Source: a virus | Strand: one strand, 5' to 3' | Length of the DNA: 31,076 bases | IMG/VR virus record: IMGVR_UViG_3300008266_000947 | Location: 1-31,076 of that record | Part shown: positions 15,120 to 23,042 of the stretch, piece by piece | How the letters are laid out: each line of letters begins with the position of its first letter | How positions within the stretch are numbered: the stretch's first letter is position 1 | Made by a program: the position numbers and the translations under genes | The notes under the pieces: generated by a model | The model's database searches: none | Seen by the model: only the letters and a program-made list of their open reading frames with translations | Told to the model about the DNA's origin: nothing

Positions 15120-15349
15120 TGAAACTTCCACGCCGCCGAGAAAAAGACGAAACCCGTGTATTAAAAGATATGGGTAAAGCATTAGGTTGGAGCAACTACG
15201 ACACCACTGGTGGTCGTGCAATTGCTAATCCAAACTATAGAGACAACGCTTTAGAAGTTCCAGGAAAAGGACACGTAGATGTCCGAGCATACGAAGGCGG
15301 TACTGCAGCAAAGTTTAAAGGCACTAGAGGTATCGGAGGCAAAAAGTAA
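15119..15349 (+). CDS. hypothetical basic protein, 76 aa
   Basis: The 76-aa product starts KLPRRREKDETRVLKDMGKAL and ends FKGTRGIGGKK, with TAATG overlaps at both ends. It has a helical basic N-terminus and a Gly-rich, probably disordered remainder. I recognise no family. The perfect overlaps argue that the order of these genes is conserved and that they are translated as a block. Confidence 0.72.
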   Translation: MKLPRRREKDETRVLKDMGKALGWSNYDTTGGRAIANPNYRDNALEVPGKGHVDVRAYEGGTAAKFKGTRGIGGKK

Positions 15350-15834
15350 TGGCAAAAGAATTTGTTCCTGACGAATCTGATTTAAGAGACGTAAGCAGCA
15401 TGGACGCTAGTCCTCAGCTACGTTCAAGTCGTCCAAGCCAAGACCAGCTTGATTCTGAAGCCTCAGCTCGTGCAGCAAAGAACCGCGCTATTTTTAATGA
15501 GATTGACCAAACATGGGGAAACAAAAAGTTTAATCGTGAAGGAACACACGAAGAATTAAAGGCATTGAACACAGCAATTAGTTCATTTAAATCAGCCCCA
15601 AGAGGTCCAAAGAAAGAAGCCGCTCGCAACTCAGCGTGGAATATCGCGCAAGGTATCAAGGCTAATAAGGGTATGACTAACCCTACAAGAGCCATCATTC
15701 CTCACGGCTCAGAGATGCCATGCGGAAACAGCGGGTGCGACAATACTGTAAGCTTCAGTGGAGATGACGCAACCTGCGCTGAAGGCAAGTGCACCGTTTC
15801 AAATGTAGACGTTTGGCGTAACAAAGGACAATAA
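15349..15834 (+). CDS. hypothetical protein with C-terminal cysteine motif
   Basis: The 161-aa protein has a disordered acidic start (FVPDESDLRDVSS), a helical middle (QLDSEASARAAKNRAIFNEI) and a short cysteine-containing end (MPCGNSGCDN, then TCAEGKC), possibly a small metal site. It ends the seven-gene train. The run of basic Asn/Ala-rich helices would fit a nucleoid- or capsid-associated protein, but no homologous family comes to mind. Confidence 0.75.
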   Translation: MAKEFVPDESDLRDVSSMDASPQLRSSRPSQDQLDSEASARAAKNRAIFNEIDQTWGNKKFNREGTHEELKALNTAISSFKSAPRGPKKEAARNSAWNIAQGIKANKGMTNPTRAIIPHGSEMPCGNSGCDNTVSFSGDDATCAEGKCTVSNVDVWRNKGQ

Positions 15835-15871
15835 GTTAGTATTAATTCGTCTCACTGATTAGGAGCATAAA

Positions 15872-16405
15872 ATGGCGGACAATCTCAAGGATATTGCGAC
15901 CAAAGAAACAAAAGAACCGCAGATACGGCTGCTCGTATGCCGTAATTGTAAGACCGCGGAAGAACTTCCCGATTGGGAAGGTCACCCAGACGACGATGTT
16001 TTATTGCAAATTACCGTCGAACGCCATCAACAACCTGCTCCACACACAGGTTTGTTATTTAAGTTTCCCGTAAAGTACTGGATGCGTCCAGACGTCAAAG
16101 CCTCCATCATGAAGCAAATTCAAGAGGGCTCGGCTGGCCTTGACGTATTTGGAACTAAGTTCTACGACACCAAGTCCACCTTCCAAGAAGATGCGATGAA
16201 CTGTTACGCCCTGCATAACCGTCCAATTGGGCAATGCAGTGACTATAAGTCCGATAGAAAAATATTAAAGCCCGATACCGCAAAGGAACGTAAGGCGGAA
16301 GGTCTTGGAGAGTCCCGGGCTCCAAAGATTTATTTATGCGATTTTTGCCCAGTCAAGTCCTACAACATGAAAAAGCACAATGAGCAGAAGGGAATGTACA
16401 AATGA
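15872..16405 (+). CDS. cysteine-rich hypothetical protein
   Basis: The start at 15872 has AGGAG seven bases ahead and follows a 37-base gap. The 177-aa product has C23-x2-C26 (LVCRNCKTAEELP), a folded middle (GLLFKFPVKYWM), two lone cysteines (MNCYAL, GQCSDY) and a C-terminal LCDFCPVKS. The paired cysteines suggest two metal sites in a single protein. I do not recognise the family. It overlaps the next gene by ATGA. Confidence 0.78.
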   Translation: MADNLKDIATKETKEPQIRLLVCRNCKTAEELPDWEGHPDDDVLLQITVERHQQPAPHTGLLFKFPVKYWMRPDVKASIMKQIQEGSAGLDVFGTKFYDTKSTFQEDAMNCYALHNRPIGQCSDYKSDRKILKPDTAKERKAEGLGESRAPKIYLCDFCPVKSYNMKKHNEQKGMYK

Positions 16406-16683
16406 GCGAAGAAACATTGCCAGATTTTGAGACAGCCTTCATCGTGGTCAAGTCCTTTGACGGCTCCTTCCATGCCACCCACGAGTTGGGGTCCGAATTC
16501 ATGGTCGAGAGGCTGGCCAACCGTACTGACATGAAGCAGGGATTCCGGGATTTATTGGACGCCATGGCTGCCGATGACCTGGCTCAGCGGGTTTTTAATA
16601 AAATTCACGAAAATTCCTCCGAGGATAGCCAGCGCAAAGTGGCTGCGATACGGCAGTCTTTGGTCAACAGGGATATCCTGTAA
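16402..16683 (+). CDS. hypothetical protein, 93 aa
   Basis: This 93-aa acidic protein starts in an ATGA overlap. It reads as a beta-rich first third (TAFIVVKSFDGSFHA) and a helical remainder with a conserved-looking DLLDAMAADDLAQRV. No family is recognised. Its codons appear richer in G and C at third positions than those of its neighbours, which could mean a different origin, but I have not measured this. Confidence 0.72.
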   Translation: MSEETLPDFETAFIVVKSFDGSFHATHELGSEFMVERLANRTDMKQGFRDLLDAMAADDLAQRVFNKIHENSSEDSQRKVAAIRQSLVNRDIL

Positions 16684-16699
16684 CGACAGGGGTGTTGGA

Positions 16700-16903
16700 A
16701 TGTTTATTGAAATGTCTTGCAACTGCATGGCCTCATTTCAGGCCGAAGTAGAAGACGCAGATACTTTAATGCTTACTTGGGCGAATTCGTTCGTTGAAGC
16801 GCATCGTGTATGTGGATTTATGAATCCATTGAACACTGATTCGCCAGAAAAAACAAAACGATACGACGTCGCGCCAGAGATTAAACGTAGGGAAAAAGAA
16901 TAA
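16700..16903 (+). CDS. small hypothetical protein, 67 aa
   Basis: The ATG at 16700 is preferred to a start inside the preceding gene because AGGGG lies just upstream. The product starts MFIEMSCNCMASFQAEVEDA and contains W, H and CGF near its middle (EAHRVCGF), then a charged tail. The C-x-C and later Cys could bind metal. It stands alone between two gene blocks; function is unknown. Confidence 0.65.
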   Translation: MFIEMSCNCMASFQAEVEDADTLMLTWANSFVEAHRVCGFMNPLNTDSPEKTKRYDVAPEIKRREKE

Positions 16904-16908
16904 TCAAG

Positions 16909-16914
16909 TAAGAT
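16909..16914 (+). promoter_or_regulatory. possible -10 for a near-leaderless start at 16922
   Basis: TAAGAT (TANNNT) lies seven bases before the ATG at 16922. No Shine-Dalgarno is seen between them. The distance is one base longer than at 2884, 13546 and 29472, so this is the weakest of the four cases. Confidence 0.4.
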
Positions 16915-16921
16915 AAGCCTT

Positions 16922-17851
16922 ATGGACTTTCATGAGGCATTATCTAACAAAGCAGAACCCGTAGAACTTACCCGAGGCGATTCGTCATACTTCAGCAAGC
17001 CTCAACTTGGACTTGACCCCCGTCTATTTCGCAATAATCATATAGTCCCAAGTGTTAGAAACGCAGTCTTGGCCTCGTTGTTTGGTCACCTCAATAATAA
17101 ATATAACGCAGCTGAGTCATGGTCACATGTTTGGTTAGCTGGTTCAGGCGTGTCACATCAATGGGCAGCAGAGCGAGAGCCTGCCGACCTGGATTGTTTG
17201 ATAGGGATAAACTACGAACAGTTTAGAATGTCTAATCCAAACTATCGAGGGTTCAGTGACAAAGAAGTTGCGTCAATGTTAAACGAAGGATTTAGAAACG
17301 AATTACAAGAGGACACCAAAAACTTTTTGGGTTCGTTTGAACTTACATTTTATGTAAACGTTCAAAGCGATATAACAAAGATTAAACCATATGCCGCTTA
17401 TTCGTTGACAGATGATGATTGGACAGTAGAACCTGTGCAGTCTTCAGCGGAACATCGACAAGATTGGGACCTAAAAGTAAATAGGGACCGCATGATGGCG
17501 TTGGACATCCTTAGTAGATATACACAGGCGTTGAATAAACTACAAGCCGCACAGAACGATGCAATGCGAGTAAACGCAGAGCGTGAAATTTTTCTGGCTG
17601 CAACGCAAGGCACTGCGTTATTTGAAGACATCCATCAGGGACGAAAGTCAGCATTTAGTGAGGCTGGCGAAGGTTATTCTGATTTTGCAAACTACAGGTG
17701 GCAAGCCAATAAAGACTCTGGTGTAATACCTGCGTTGAGAAAGTTAAAAGATTTAACTGATGAGTCAAAGAAAGCAACAGAAGTTAGTACATACGGTGTA
17801 GAGTTACCAAGTGCTGACGTATTAATTAGACGGGCAATGATTCGAGAATAG
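16922..17851 (+). CDS. nucleotidyltransferase-fold protein
   Basis: The 309-aa protein has VWLAGSGVSHQW (G73-S75) followed fourteen residues later by ADLDCLIGI (D89, D91). This is the GS...D-x-D signature of the polymerase-beta-type nucleotidyltransferase superfamily. The third acidic residue would be expected on a later strand near FELTFYVNV but no clear Asp is there. The C-terminal half is helical. Superfamily members transfer NMPs to RNA, proteins or small molecules; the acceptor is unknown here. The next gene is HAD-like, so the two may act on a common substrate. Confidence 0.6.
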   Translation: MDFHEALSNKAEPVELTRGDSSYFSKPQLGLDPRLFRNNHIVPSVRNAVLASLFGHLNNKYNAAESWSHVWLAGSGVSHQWAAEREPADLDCLIGINYEQFRMSNPNYRGFSDKEVASMLNEGFRNELQEDTKNFLGSFELTFYVNVQSDITKIKPYAAYSLTDDDWTVEPVQSSAEHRQDWDLKVNRDRMMALDILSRYTQALNKLQAAQNDAMRVNAEREIFLAATQGTALFEDIHQGRKSAFSEAGEGYSDFANYRWQANKDSGVIPALRKLKDLTDESKKATEVSTYGVELPSADVLIRRAMIRE

Positions 17852-17863
17852 ACAGGAATATTC

Positions 17864-18319
17864 GTGGCACTACTGATGTACATAGACGGAGTACTTAGAA
17901 CTAAAAAGAAAGTACCCATCAGAGAAAGCGTTGCGCTTTACCGCACCCTAAAAACAACGCAAAAGATATTTATAATCTGTACGGACAAGACAGAGGCTGA
18001 GCGTTGGTTAAAGGAAAACAACCTTGGCAAGTTTGACGACCTAATCGGTACCGACGTCCCAGATTTCCACAATAACCCGTTGGTAAGTCAGGCAGAGTAC
18101 GTTCGTTCTCAAGGACCAGTAGACCTGGTGATTGTTGCCGATACGGAGACAGCTAAAGAATTGTTAGAAAGAGGGTTTAGAACCCTTTTATTATTAGACC
18201 CATACTATTTAGACCCTGCATCGCGCCCCGACAGCAAAGAGGGCCGCAAGAGCTGGATAGATATCCAAGCTGAGCTAGACAAGCAGCAGGAACTATATTT
18301 AGAAGACCCAAGGGTATGA
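17864..18319 (+). CDS. HAD-like protein lacking the nucleophilic aspartate
   Basis: A GTG start with AGGA upstream gives 151 aa. It opens MALLMYIDGVLRT, which matches HAD motif I (DxDG) except that the first Asp is Tyr6; the second, D8, is retained. IFIICTDKTEAERWL resembles motif II with its Thr, and VDLVIVADTETAKELLERG suggests the late Rossmann strand. HAD phosphatases need the first Asp as nucleophile, so phosphatase activity is not expected. It may be a binding or scaffolding protein. It overlaps the next gene by ATGA. Confidence 0.5.
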   Translation: MALLMYIDGVLRTKKKVPIRESVALYRTLKTTQKIFIICTDKTEAERWLKENNLGKFDDLIGTDVPDFHNNPLVSQAEYVRSQGPVDLVIVADTETAKELLERGFRTLLLLDPYYLDPASRPDSKEGRKSWIDIQAELDKQQELYLEDPRV

Positions 18320-19797
18320 AAATAATATATTTGGGGGCCGAGGTCCCTAGTAATAGAACCCTTCTGGAGTCAGCTGGAGCTACAGAGGTTGGCGTGAGCT
18401 ACTGGCGGCTGGTCAAGCGCGGGTTGCCTAAAACCAAGGCGTATTTGCTATCTAATTATTTTCCAGAGAGCATGAAAATATTTGTCCATGCTGGAATCCC
18501 CCGTAATCAACAGTTAAGCCTGGATGAGCTCGAGCAGTTTGCCGCCGACTACGAAGAATTTATTGCTAATAATATTGACCGTATTACCCTGTTCTCAGAG
18601 GTCATTCACCCTGGCCTAAGCCCGGAGTTCATAGAGGTACAGCGAAAGACAGCCTGGTCTCAACTACCGCCGGCAAAGTTTTTGCCGGTCTGGGACCCAT
18701 CTAGCGGTAAACGCGGGCTAAATGAGATGGCGCAAAAATATTTAGACATTGGCATACCAGGTGAAACCATAGAGGAAATGACCTGGTTAGCATCCGATAG
18801 CCGAATGATTCAACGGAGGCACGGCACCCGGTTCCATGCAATTGGATGTGCAAAACCTGACAATCTACGCCAGATAATATTTGAGTCAGCCTCAACCCTT
18901 TCCTGGTTGTCGCCGATGACTCACGGTGAGACAATTGTCTGGGATGGCACACGTCTAGTACGATACCCAAAACGGATGAAAGAACAGGCACGTTCTAGAT
19001 ACCGCCAGATATACGAGAAGGCATGGCTTGATGTCGACAAGATATTAGCCGACGACCCCCAAGAAGTTTGCCGATTGGCAATCTGGTCATACGAGCAGAT
19101 GGAGACTAAGATAAACATGATGAACCATAGCGGCTCGGATGACGAGTTATATACTAATAGCGATAATCATGACGATGATACTAACGCGGAAACTACCCTT
19201 GCCAATGTTGATAAGAAGGGTGTTGGCATGCGGAAAGTTGAACCCCGTAATCCCGATGAAATGGGACCACTTCCAGTGTTTGGATACGAGTATAAGAGCG
19301 TTGTTGAACAGGATGAACAGGGCCATGATGTCATTAAAGAAGTACCTGTTGTTAGGTCACAATCCGCCACGTTACGTCAGTGCGATACATGCTTCGTAGC
19401 CGCTAACTGCCCAGCGTTTAAGCCCCAATCTGCGTGTGCTTTTAACCTGCCAGTAGAGGTTAAGACTAAAGAACAACTTAAGAGTTTGATTAACGCAATC
19501 ATTGAAATGCAGGGTCAAAGGGTAGCTTTCATGCGTTTTAGCGAAGAAATGAACGGCGGTTACGCTGACCCAAATGTTTCGCAAGAAATTGATAGACTAT
19601 TCAAACTCATCAAAACAGTCAAGGAATTGGATGATTCCCGCGAGTTTATTCGCATGACTGTTGAGCGTCAAGGAACTGGTGGAGTCCTGTCTGCAATCTT
19701 TGGAGACAAGGCGCAAGCCCTCAAAGAGTTACCTAATAATGGACTGAACGAGGAGCAGACCACTAAGATTATCCAAAGTTCTATAGAAGACAATTAG
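18316..19797 (+). CDS. tRNA-guanine transglycosylase/DpdA-like protein with Cys4 and helical C-terminal domains
   Basis: Residues 1-260 of this 493-aa protein have the layout of phage TGT/DpdA-like TIM barrels: IFVHAG (55-60), a helix ending ADYEEFIANN, FSEVIHPG (93-100), KFLPVWD, and a closing RFHAIGCAKPDNLRQ ... STLSWLSP (172-200). The residues expected to be catalytic Asp (in DSGA-like and NLDV-like positions) appear as H58 and E95, so base exchange may be lost or altered. After an acidic Asp/Asn linker (270-300) comes C356-x2-C359-x5-C365-x8-C374, a candidate Fe-S or zinc site, then a helical domain. No 7-deazaguanine synthesis genes are present here. Family membership is my reading and not certain. 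Confidence 0.45.
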   Translation: MKIIYLGAEVPSNRTLLESAGATEVGVSYWRLVKRGLPKTKAYLLSNYFPESMKIFVHAGIPRNQQLSLDELEQFAADYEEFIANNIDRITLFSEVIHPGLSPEFIEVQRKTAWSQLPPAKFLPVWDPSSGKRGLNEMAQKYLDIGIPGETIEEMTWLASDSRMIQRRHGTRFHAIGCAKPDNLRQIIFESASTLSWLSPMTHGETIVWDGTRLVRYPKRMKEQARSRYRQIYEKAWLDVDKILADDPQEVCRLAIWSYEQMETKINMMNHSGSDDELYTNSDNHDDDTNAETTLANVDKKGVGMRKVEPRNPDEMGPLPVFGYEYKSVVEQDEQGHDVIKEVPVVRSQSATLRQCDTCFVAANCPAFKPQSACAFNLPVEVKTKEQLKSLINAIIEMQGQRVAFMRFSEEMNGGYADPNVSQEIDRLFKLIKTVKELDDSREFIRMTVERQGTGGVLSAIFGDKAQALKELPNNGLNEEQTTKIIQSSIEDN

Positions 19798-19807
19798 TAT
19801 ATAAGAA

Positions 19808-19830
19808 GCCAATTCAACCCATGAATTGGC
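19808..19830 (+). promoter_or_regulatory. hairpin upstream of ribonucleotide reductase
   Basis: GCCAATTCA (19808-19816) pairs with TGAATTGGC (19822-19830) around a 5-nt loop, 26 bases before the start at 19856. A short T-run begins nine bases after the stem, too far for a classic terminator. It may be an attenuator, an mRNA-processing site, or an operator with dyad symmetry. Confidence 0.4.
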
Positions 19831-19855
19831 ATTACCTATTTTTGAAAGGGAGAGC

Positions 19856-21886
19856 ATGCTTTCGTTCCATTTAGCAGAAGATTTTGTAGCCACATATAAG
19901 GGTAAGAAAGTCCCTTGGGGATACCAAGATGCGGCTGGAAATTCGGTCGGAGAGATTACATTTTTACGCACATACTCCAGACTAAAAGCGGATGGAACCA
20001 AAGAGACTTGGGTGGATGTATGTGAGCGTGTCATCAATGGCATGTACTCCCTGCAGAAAGACCACGCCAAAACCCAACGCCTTCCATGGTCAGACGCCAA
20101 GGCACAAGCCTCAGCCAAGGAAGCATTTGACCGCCTGTTCAACTTGAAGTGGACACCTCCAGGACGCGGGCTTTGGGTCATGGGTACACCCCTAGTCAAT
20201 GAACAGAAGAACTCGGCCGCTTTACAGAATTGCGCCTTTGTATCCACAATGGAGATGACCAAGAACAACCCAGCCAAGCCGTTTGCCTTTCTAATGGAAG
20301 CCAGCATGTTGGGCGTAGGAGTTGGGTTTGACGACAAGGGTGCGACCAAAGACTTCACCATCTATGAACCACAAGAAGGAGAACAATATGTCATCCCCGA
20401 CACCCGAGAAGGATGGGTCGATTCCACATCCGCTCTCATCAATGCTTACCTCCGACCAGATACGAAGGCTCCAGTATTTCGTTACGAAGAAATTAGACCA
20501 GCAGGGACGCCAATCAAAACCTTCGGAGGAACCGCAGCAGGACCAGAACCACTCGTAAAACTCCATAACTACATCCGTAAAATATTTGCGGGTCGGGCAG
20601 GGGAGAAGTTAACCCGAGTGGATATTGCTGATATTGGCAACCTCATCGGGGTTTGTGTTGTAAGCGGTAACGTCCGTCGCTCCGCTGAGTTGCTCATTGG
20701 CCAGATTGATGACCAAGAGTTCTTAAACTTGAAGAACGCTGATAAGTTTCCTGAGCGTAACTCATACGACCCTAAAACTCCGGGATGGGCCTGGATGTCT
20801 AACAACTCTGTAGAAGCCAAGGTCGGCTCAGACTTCTCAAATATTATTGACGGTATCGTTCGTAACGGAGAGCCTGGAGTTGTCTGGATGGACGTATCAC
20901 GAAAGTACGGCCGTTTGATTGACCCGCCTAATAATAAAGATTGGCGTATTGCTGGGTATAACCCATGCGCTGAGCAATCACTCGAAAGCTTTGAGTGCTG
21001 TACCTTGGTAGAGACGTACTTGAACCGCCATGAGAACTTGGAAGATTTCAAGCGCACCTTGAAGTTTGCGTATCTATACGCCAAGACTGTAACTCTGCTC
21101 CCTACACACTGGGAAGAGACAAACGCAATCATGCAACGCAATCGTCGTATTGGAACCTCAATCTCAGGTATCGCTAACTTTGCAGACAACAATGGCTGGA
21201 CTGTGTTGCGTGACTGGCTAGATGGTGGATACGAAACTGTAAAGAAGTACGATGAGTCATACTCAGAGTGGCTTGGTATTCGTCCGTCAATCAAGATGAC
21301 TACTGTCAAGCCTTCAGGCACAGTTTCAATTCTTGCTGGTGAATCCCCTGGAGTCCACTGGGCTTCGGGCGGTAAGTTCTTCAATCGTGCTATCCGTTTT
21401 GCCAACAGTGACCCCATGCTTCCGTTGTTCAAACTTGCTCAGTATCGAGTTGAACCTGCCTCTGAATCACCTGACACTACAAGCGTTGTGTTCTTCCCAA
21501 TCAAGACTGAAGCCAAGCGTGCTGAGAAAGAAGTTTCGGTTTACGAAAAGGTTTCTCTCGCAGTTGTTACCCAACGCTACTGGTCTGATAACTCAGTATC
21601 GGTAACTGTTACCTTCGACCCTGAGAAAGAGTCAGAGGCAATCCCTTCAATTCTCCACATGCACGACGGTCAGTTAAAGACCATCTCTTTCTTGCCTATG
21701 GGAAACACTGTCTACCCTCAAATGCCATACACGCAGATTACTGCTGAGGAATACGAGGAAGCGACAATGAAATTATTTCCAATTGATTTCTCGGGCGTCT
21801 ACGCAGGTATGGCGGCGGATGCGATTGGTGAAGCCTACTGTACGACTGACGCTTGCGAAGTTAAATTAATTAAAGACAATCAATAA
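19856..21886 (+). CDS. nrdJ: adenosylcobalamin-dependent (class II) ribonucleotide reductase
   Basis: The ATG at 19856 follows AAAGGGAG; a TTG at 19826 is rejected because it lies in the upstream hairpin. The 676-aa protein has SAALQNCAFVST (disulfide Cys), GVGVGFDD, the radical-site YNPCAEQSLE, NRRIGTSISGIAN, TVKPSGTVSILAG, and a C-terminal C-x4-C (CTTDAC) that passes electrons to the active site. These match monomeric B12-dependent reductases of the RTPR type, which reduce NTPs to dNTPs. No NrdB-like subunit or activase is needed or seen. It ends the plus-strand arm. The enzyme depends on host cobalamin; CobS/CobT-like genes lie on the other strand of this window. Confidence 0.93.
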   Translation: MLSFHLAEDFVATYKGKKVPWGYQDAAGNSVGEITFLRTYSRLKADGTKETWVDVCERVINGMYSLQKDHAKTQRLPWSDAKAQASAKEAFDRLFNLKWTPPGRGLWVMGTPLVNEQKNSAALQNCAFVSTMEMTKNNPAKPFAFLMEASMLGVGVGFDDKGATKDFTIYEPQEGEQYVIPDTREGWVDSTSALINAYLRPDTKAPVFRYEEIRPAGTPIKTFGGTAAGPEPLVKLHNYIRKIFAGRAGEKLTRVDIADIGNLIGVCVVSGNVRRSAELLIGQIDDQEFLNLKNADKFPERNSYDPKTPGWAWMSNNSVEAKVGSDFSNIIDGIVRNGEPGVVWMDVSRKYGRLIDPPNNKDWRIAGYNPCAEQSLESFECCTLVETYLNRHENLEDFKRTLKFAYLYAKTVTLLPTHWEETNAIMQRNRRIGTSISGIANFADNNGWTVLRDWLDGGYETVKKYDESYSEWLGIRPSIKMTTVKPSGTVSILAGESPGVHWASGGKFFNRAIRFANSDPMLPLFKLAQYRVEPASESPDTTSVVFFPIKTEAKRAEKEVSVYEKVSLAVVTQRYWSDNSVSVTVTFDPEKESEAIPSILHMHDGQLKTISFLPMGNTVYPQMPYTQITAEEYEEATMKLFPIDFSGVYAGMAADAIGEAYCTTDACEVKLIKDNQ

Positions 21887-21893
21887 TAAAAAG

Positions 21894-21946
21894 CCCCCAG
21901 CATTATAGGTCTCTGCCTAGATTTAATGCTGGGGGTAATTTTTTAG
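21894..21946. terminator. bidirectional terminator between converging arms
   Basis: CCCCCAGCATTA (21894-21905) pairs with TAATGCTGGGGG (21924-21935) over 12 bp. On the plus strand a T-rich run (TAATTTTTT) follows. On the minus strand the run AATAAAAAG becomes CTTTTTATT after the stem. It therefore can stop transcription from both the reductase gene and the long minus-strand operon. Confidence 0.9.
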
Positions 21947-22110
21947 TTTGAGGTTGCTCGGCTGTCGTACTTCTCTTTGACTCCGATTACTTGATTGTAG
22001 ATATTGGCACAGGAATAGCAGATTTGCTCTGTTGGGACACCGAGTACAAAGGCGTCTACCCCGCTATAAATAATCTCTTCGCTGTTGCATGTGGGTACTT
22101 GGCATTTCAT
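21943..22110 (-). CDS. small cysteine-pair protein, 55 aa
   Basis: The last gene of the minus-strand operon. The 55-aa product starts MKCQVPTCNSEE and has CYSC near residue 31 (EQICYSCANIY): a C-x4-C and a C-x2-C, consistent with a zinc ribbon. It overlaps the gene before it by ATGA at 22107-22110 and its stop abuts the bidirectional terminator. Nothing else is known from sequence. Confidence 0.7.
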   Translation of the reverse strand: MKCQVPTCNSEEIIYSGVDAFVLGVPTEQICYSCANIYNQVIGVKEKYDSRATSN

Positions 22111-22463
22111 TTCTTTTTATACTCCTTTAATAATTGAGAGTGCTCAACATACGCTTGGTCTCGGTCTGTATACCGGCCCCGGTAAATTGGAAGCATGTCT
22201 TGGTCATACACGACGCCTTCAAATATTAAAGGTGGGTCGTTTGGAGTCCACCGAGAGTAATTAAACTGCGGAGTTAGCCGAGCTGGGTGTGGCATATCTA
22301 CGCCAGTCCAATAGGTTCTAATAGTAAAACCGTTAACTACGCTCTCTCGATAGTATTTAAGCGAGTCTGCTGAGTGCTGTGACCAAGCCTTGATGGTAAT
22401 TGGCTGACCTTCCTCATCAAACACGCAGTTATCGTAATCTTTAATCTTCAGTGTCGTCGTCAC
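22107..22463 (-). CDS. hypothetical protein, 118 aa
   Basis: A GTG start preceded by AAGGA eight bases upstream gives 118 aa. The product is rich in aromatic residues and prolines (YFRT-type segments such as GFTIRTYWTGVDMPH and RLTPQFNYSRWTP) and looks like a beta-rich domain with a short charged helix at the end. No family is recognised. Overlaps join it to both neighbours. Confidence 0.72.
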   Translation of the reverse strand: MTTTLKIKDYDNCVFDEEGQPITIKAWSQHSADSLKYYRESVVNGFTIRTYWTGVDMPHPARLTPQFNYSRWTPNDPPLIFEGVVYDQDMLPIYRGRYTDRDQAYVEHSQLLKEYKKK

Positions 22464-22668
22464 GTTTGAGTTCCTTGTCCAAGTTAAGGATAGAAACCTC
22501 TAGGTTAGTAGGTTTACCAATAATCTCTATCTCTCCGTTATGTACGGCTATGACTAATTTATGCTTTGTATTACAACGGCATGGTGGCTCACTGTTGTAG
22601 TAGTTATTCTCTAACTGTTTCTTTCTACTAGTCCAGTTGTGCTTGCCATAATAATTTCCACTAGTCAT
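22441..22668 (-). CDS. hypothetical protein, 75 aa
   Basis: The ATG at 22668 is preferred because GAGGA precedes it at six bases; an in-frame ATG at 22692 has only a weak site. The product begins SGNYYGKHNWTSRKKQL, contains a PPCRCN motif and a short beta segment (KLVIAVHNGEIEIIGKP), and ends acidic. It overlaps the gene after it by 23 nt and the tiny acidic gene before it by 8 nt. Function unknown. Confidence 0.65.
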   Translation of the reverse strand: MTSGNYYGKHNWTSRKKQLENNYYNSEPPCRCNTKHKLVIAVHNGEIEIIGKPTNLEVSILNLDKELKRDDDTED

Positions 22669-22762
22669 CGTCGTCCTCAAACTCTTCGTCATCGTAGATT
22701 TCTTCGTCAGGAATATCGGGTGACGGACGACCCCAATCAGGCTGAGGGATTATGTGGCTCAT
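22661..22762 (-). CDS. very small acidic protein, 33 aa
   Basis: A 33-codon ORF fills the space between its neighbours, with an ATGA overlap at 22759-22762. The product MSHIIPQPDWGRPSPDI ends in a stretch of 13 mostly Asp/Glu residues. Very acidic small phage proteins can mimic DNA or bind basic host proteins; that is speculation. Coupling to neighbours is the main support. Confidence 0.5.
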   Translation of the reverse strand: MSHIIPQPDWGRPSPDIPDEEIYDDEEFEDDDD

Positions 22763-23037
22763 AACTTCACGTCAATCGCTGAAGTCATGCTCATCTTGTT
22801 TTCCGCTACGTCCCAACCGAGACGGCTACGACCAACAAGACCAGCACACCAACGCTTGGCAGGTGCGGAACTTGAAAAGGCTTCTGAACCAACTTCTGTC
22901 ATTGAACCTTCGCGGTTGGTCACGACGTACGACGCATGCCATGAGCCACCTTTCTCTAGGTTCTTTGCGATGTTGAACTTGTAATAACGTTTCTTGTCGT
23001 TATCAATCTCATGCTTGAAGTTGTACTTGATTGCCAT
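22759..23037 (-). CDS. hypothetical protein, 92 aa
   Basis: The ATG at 23037 is chosen because AAAGGA lies upstream. The 92-aa product has a basic start (AIKYNFKHEIDNDKKRYY) and a conserved-looking block WHASYVVTNREGSM ... AFSSSAPAKRWCAGLVGRSRLGW. The pattern looks like a compact alpha/beta domain that I cannot assign. It stands between the glycosylase gene and the acidic 33-aa gene. Confidence 0.72.
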   Translation of the reverse strand: MAIKYNFKHEIDNDKKRYYKFNIAKNLEKGGSWHASYVVTNREGSMTEVGSEAFSSSAPAKRWCAGLVGRSRLGWDVAENKMSMTSAIDVKL

Positions 23038-23042
23038 GCTTA

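Noticed and set aside
20569-21432. Long minus-strand ORF inside the reductase gene
   Set aside because: A 287-codon frame is antisense to a highly conserved enzyme; its product has no motif and a skewed Ser/Arg/Pro content.
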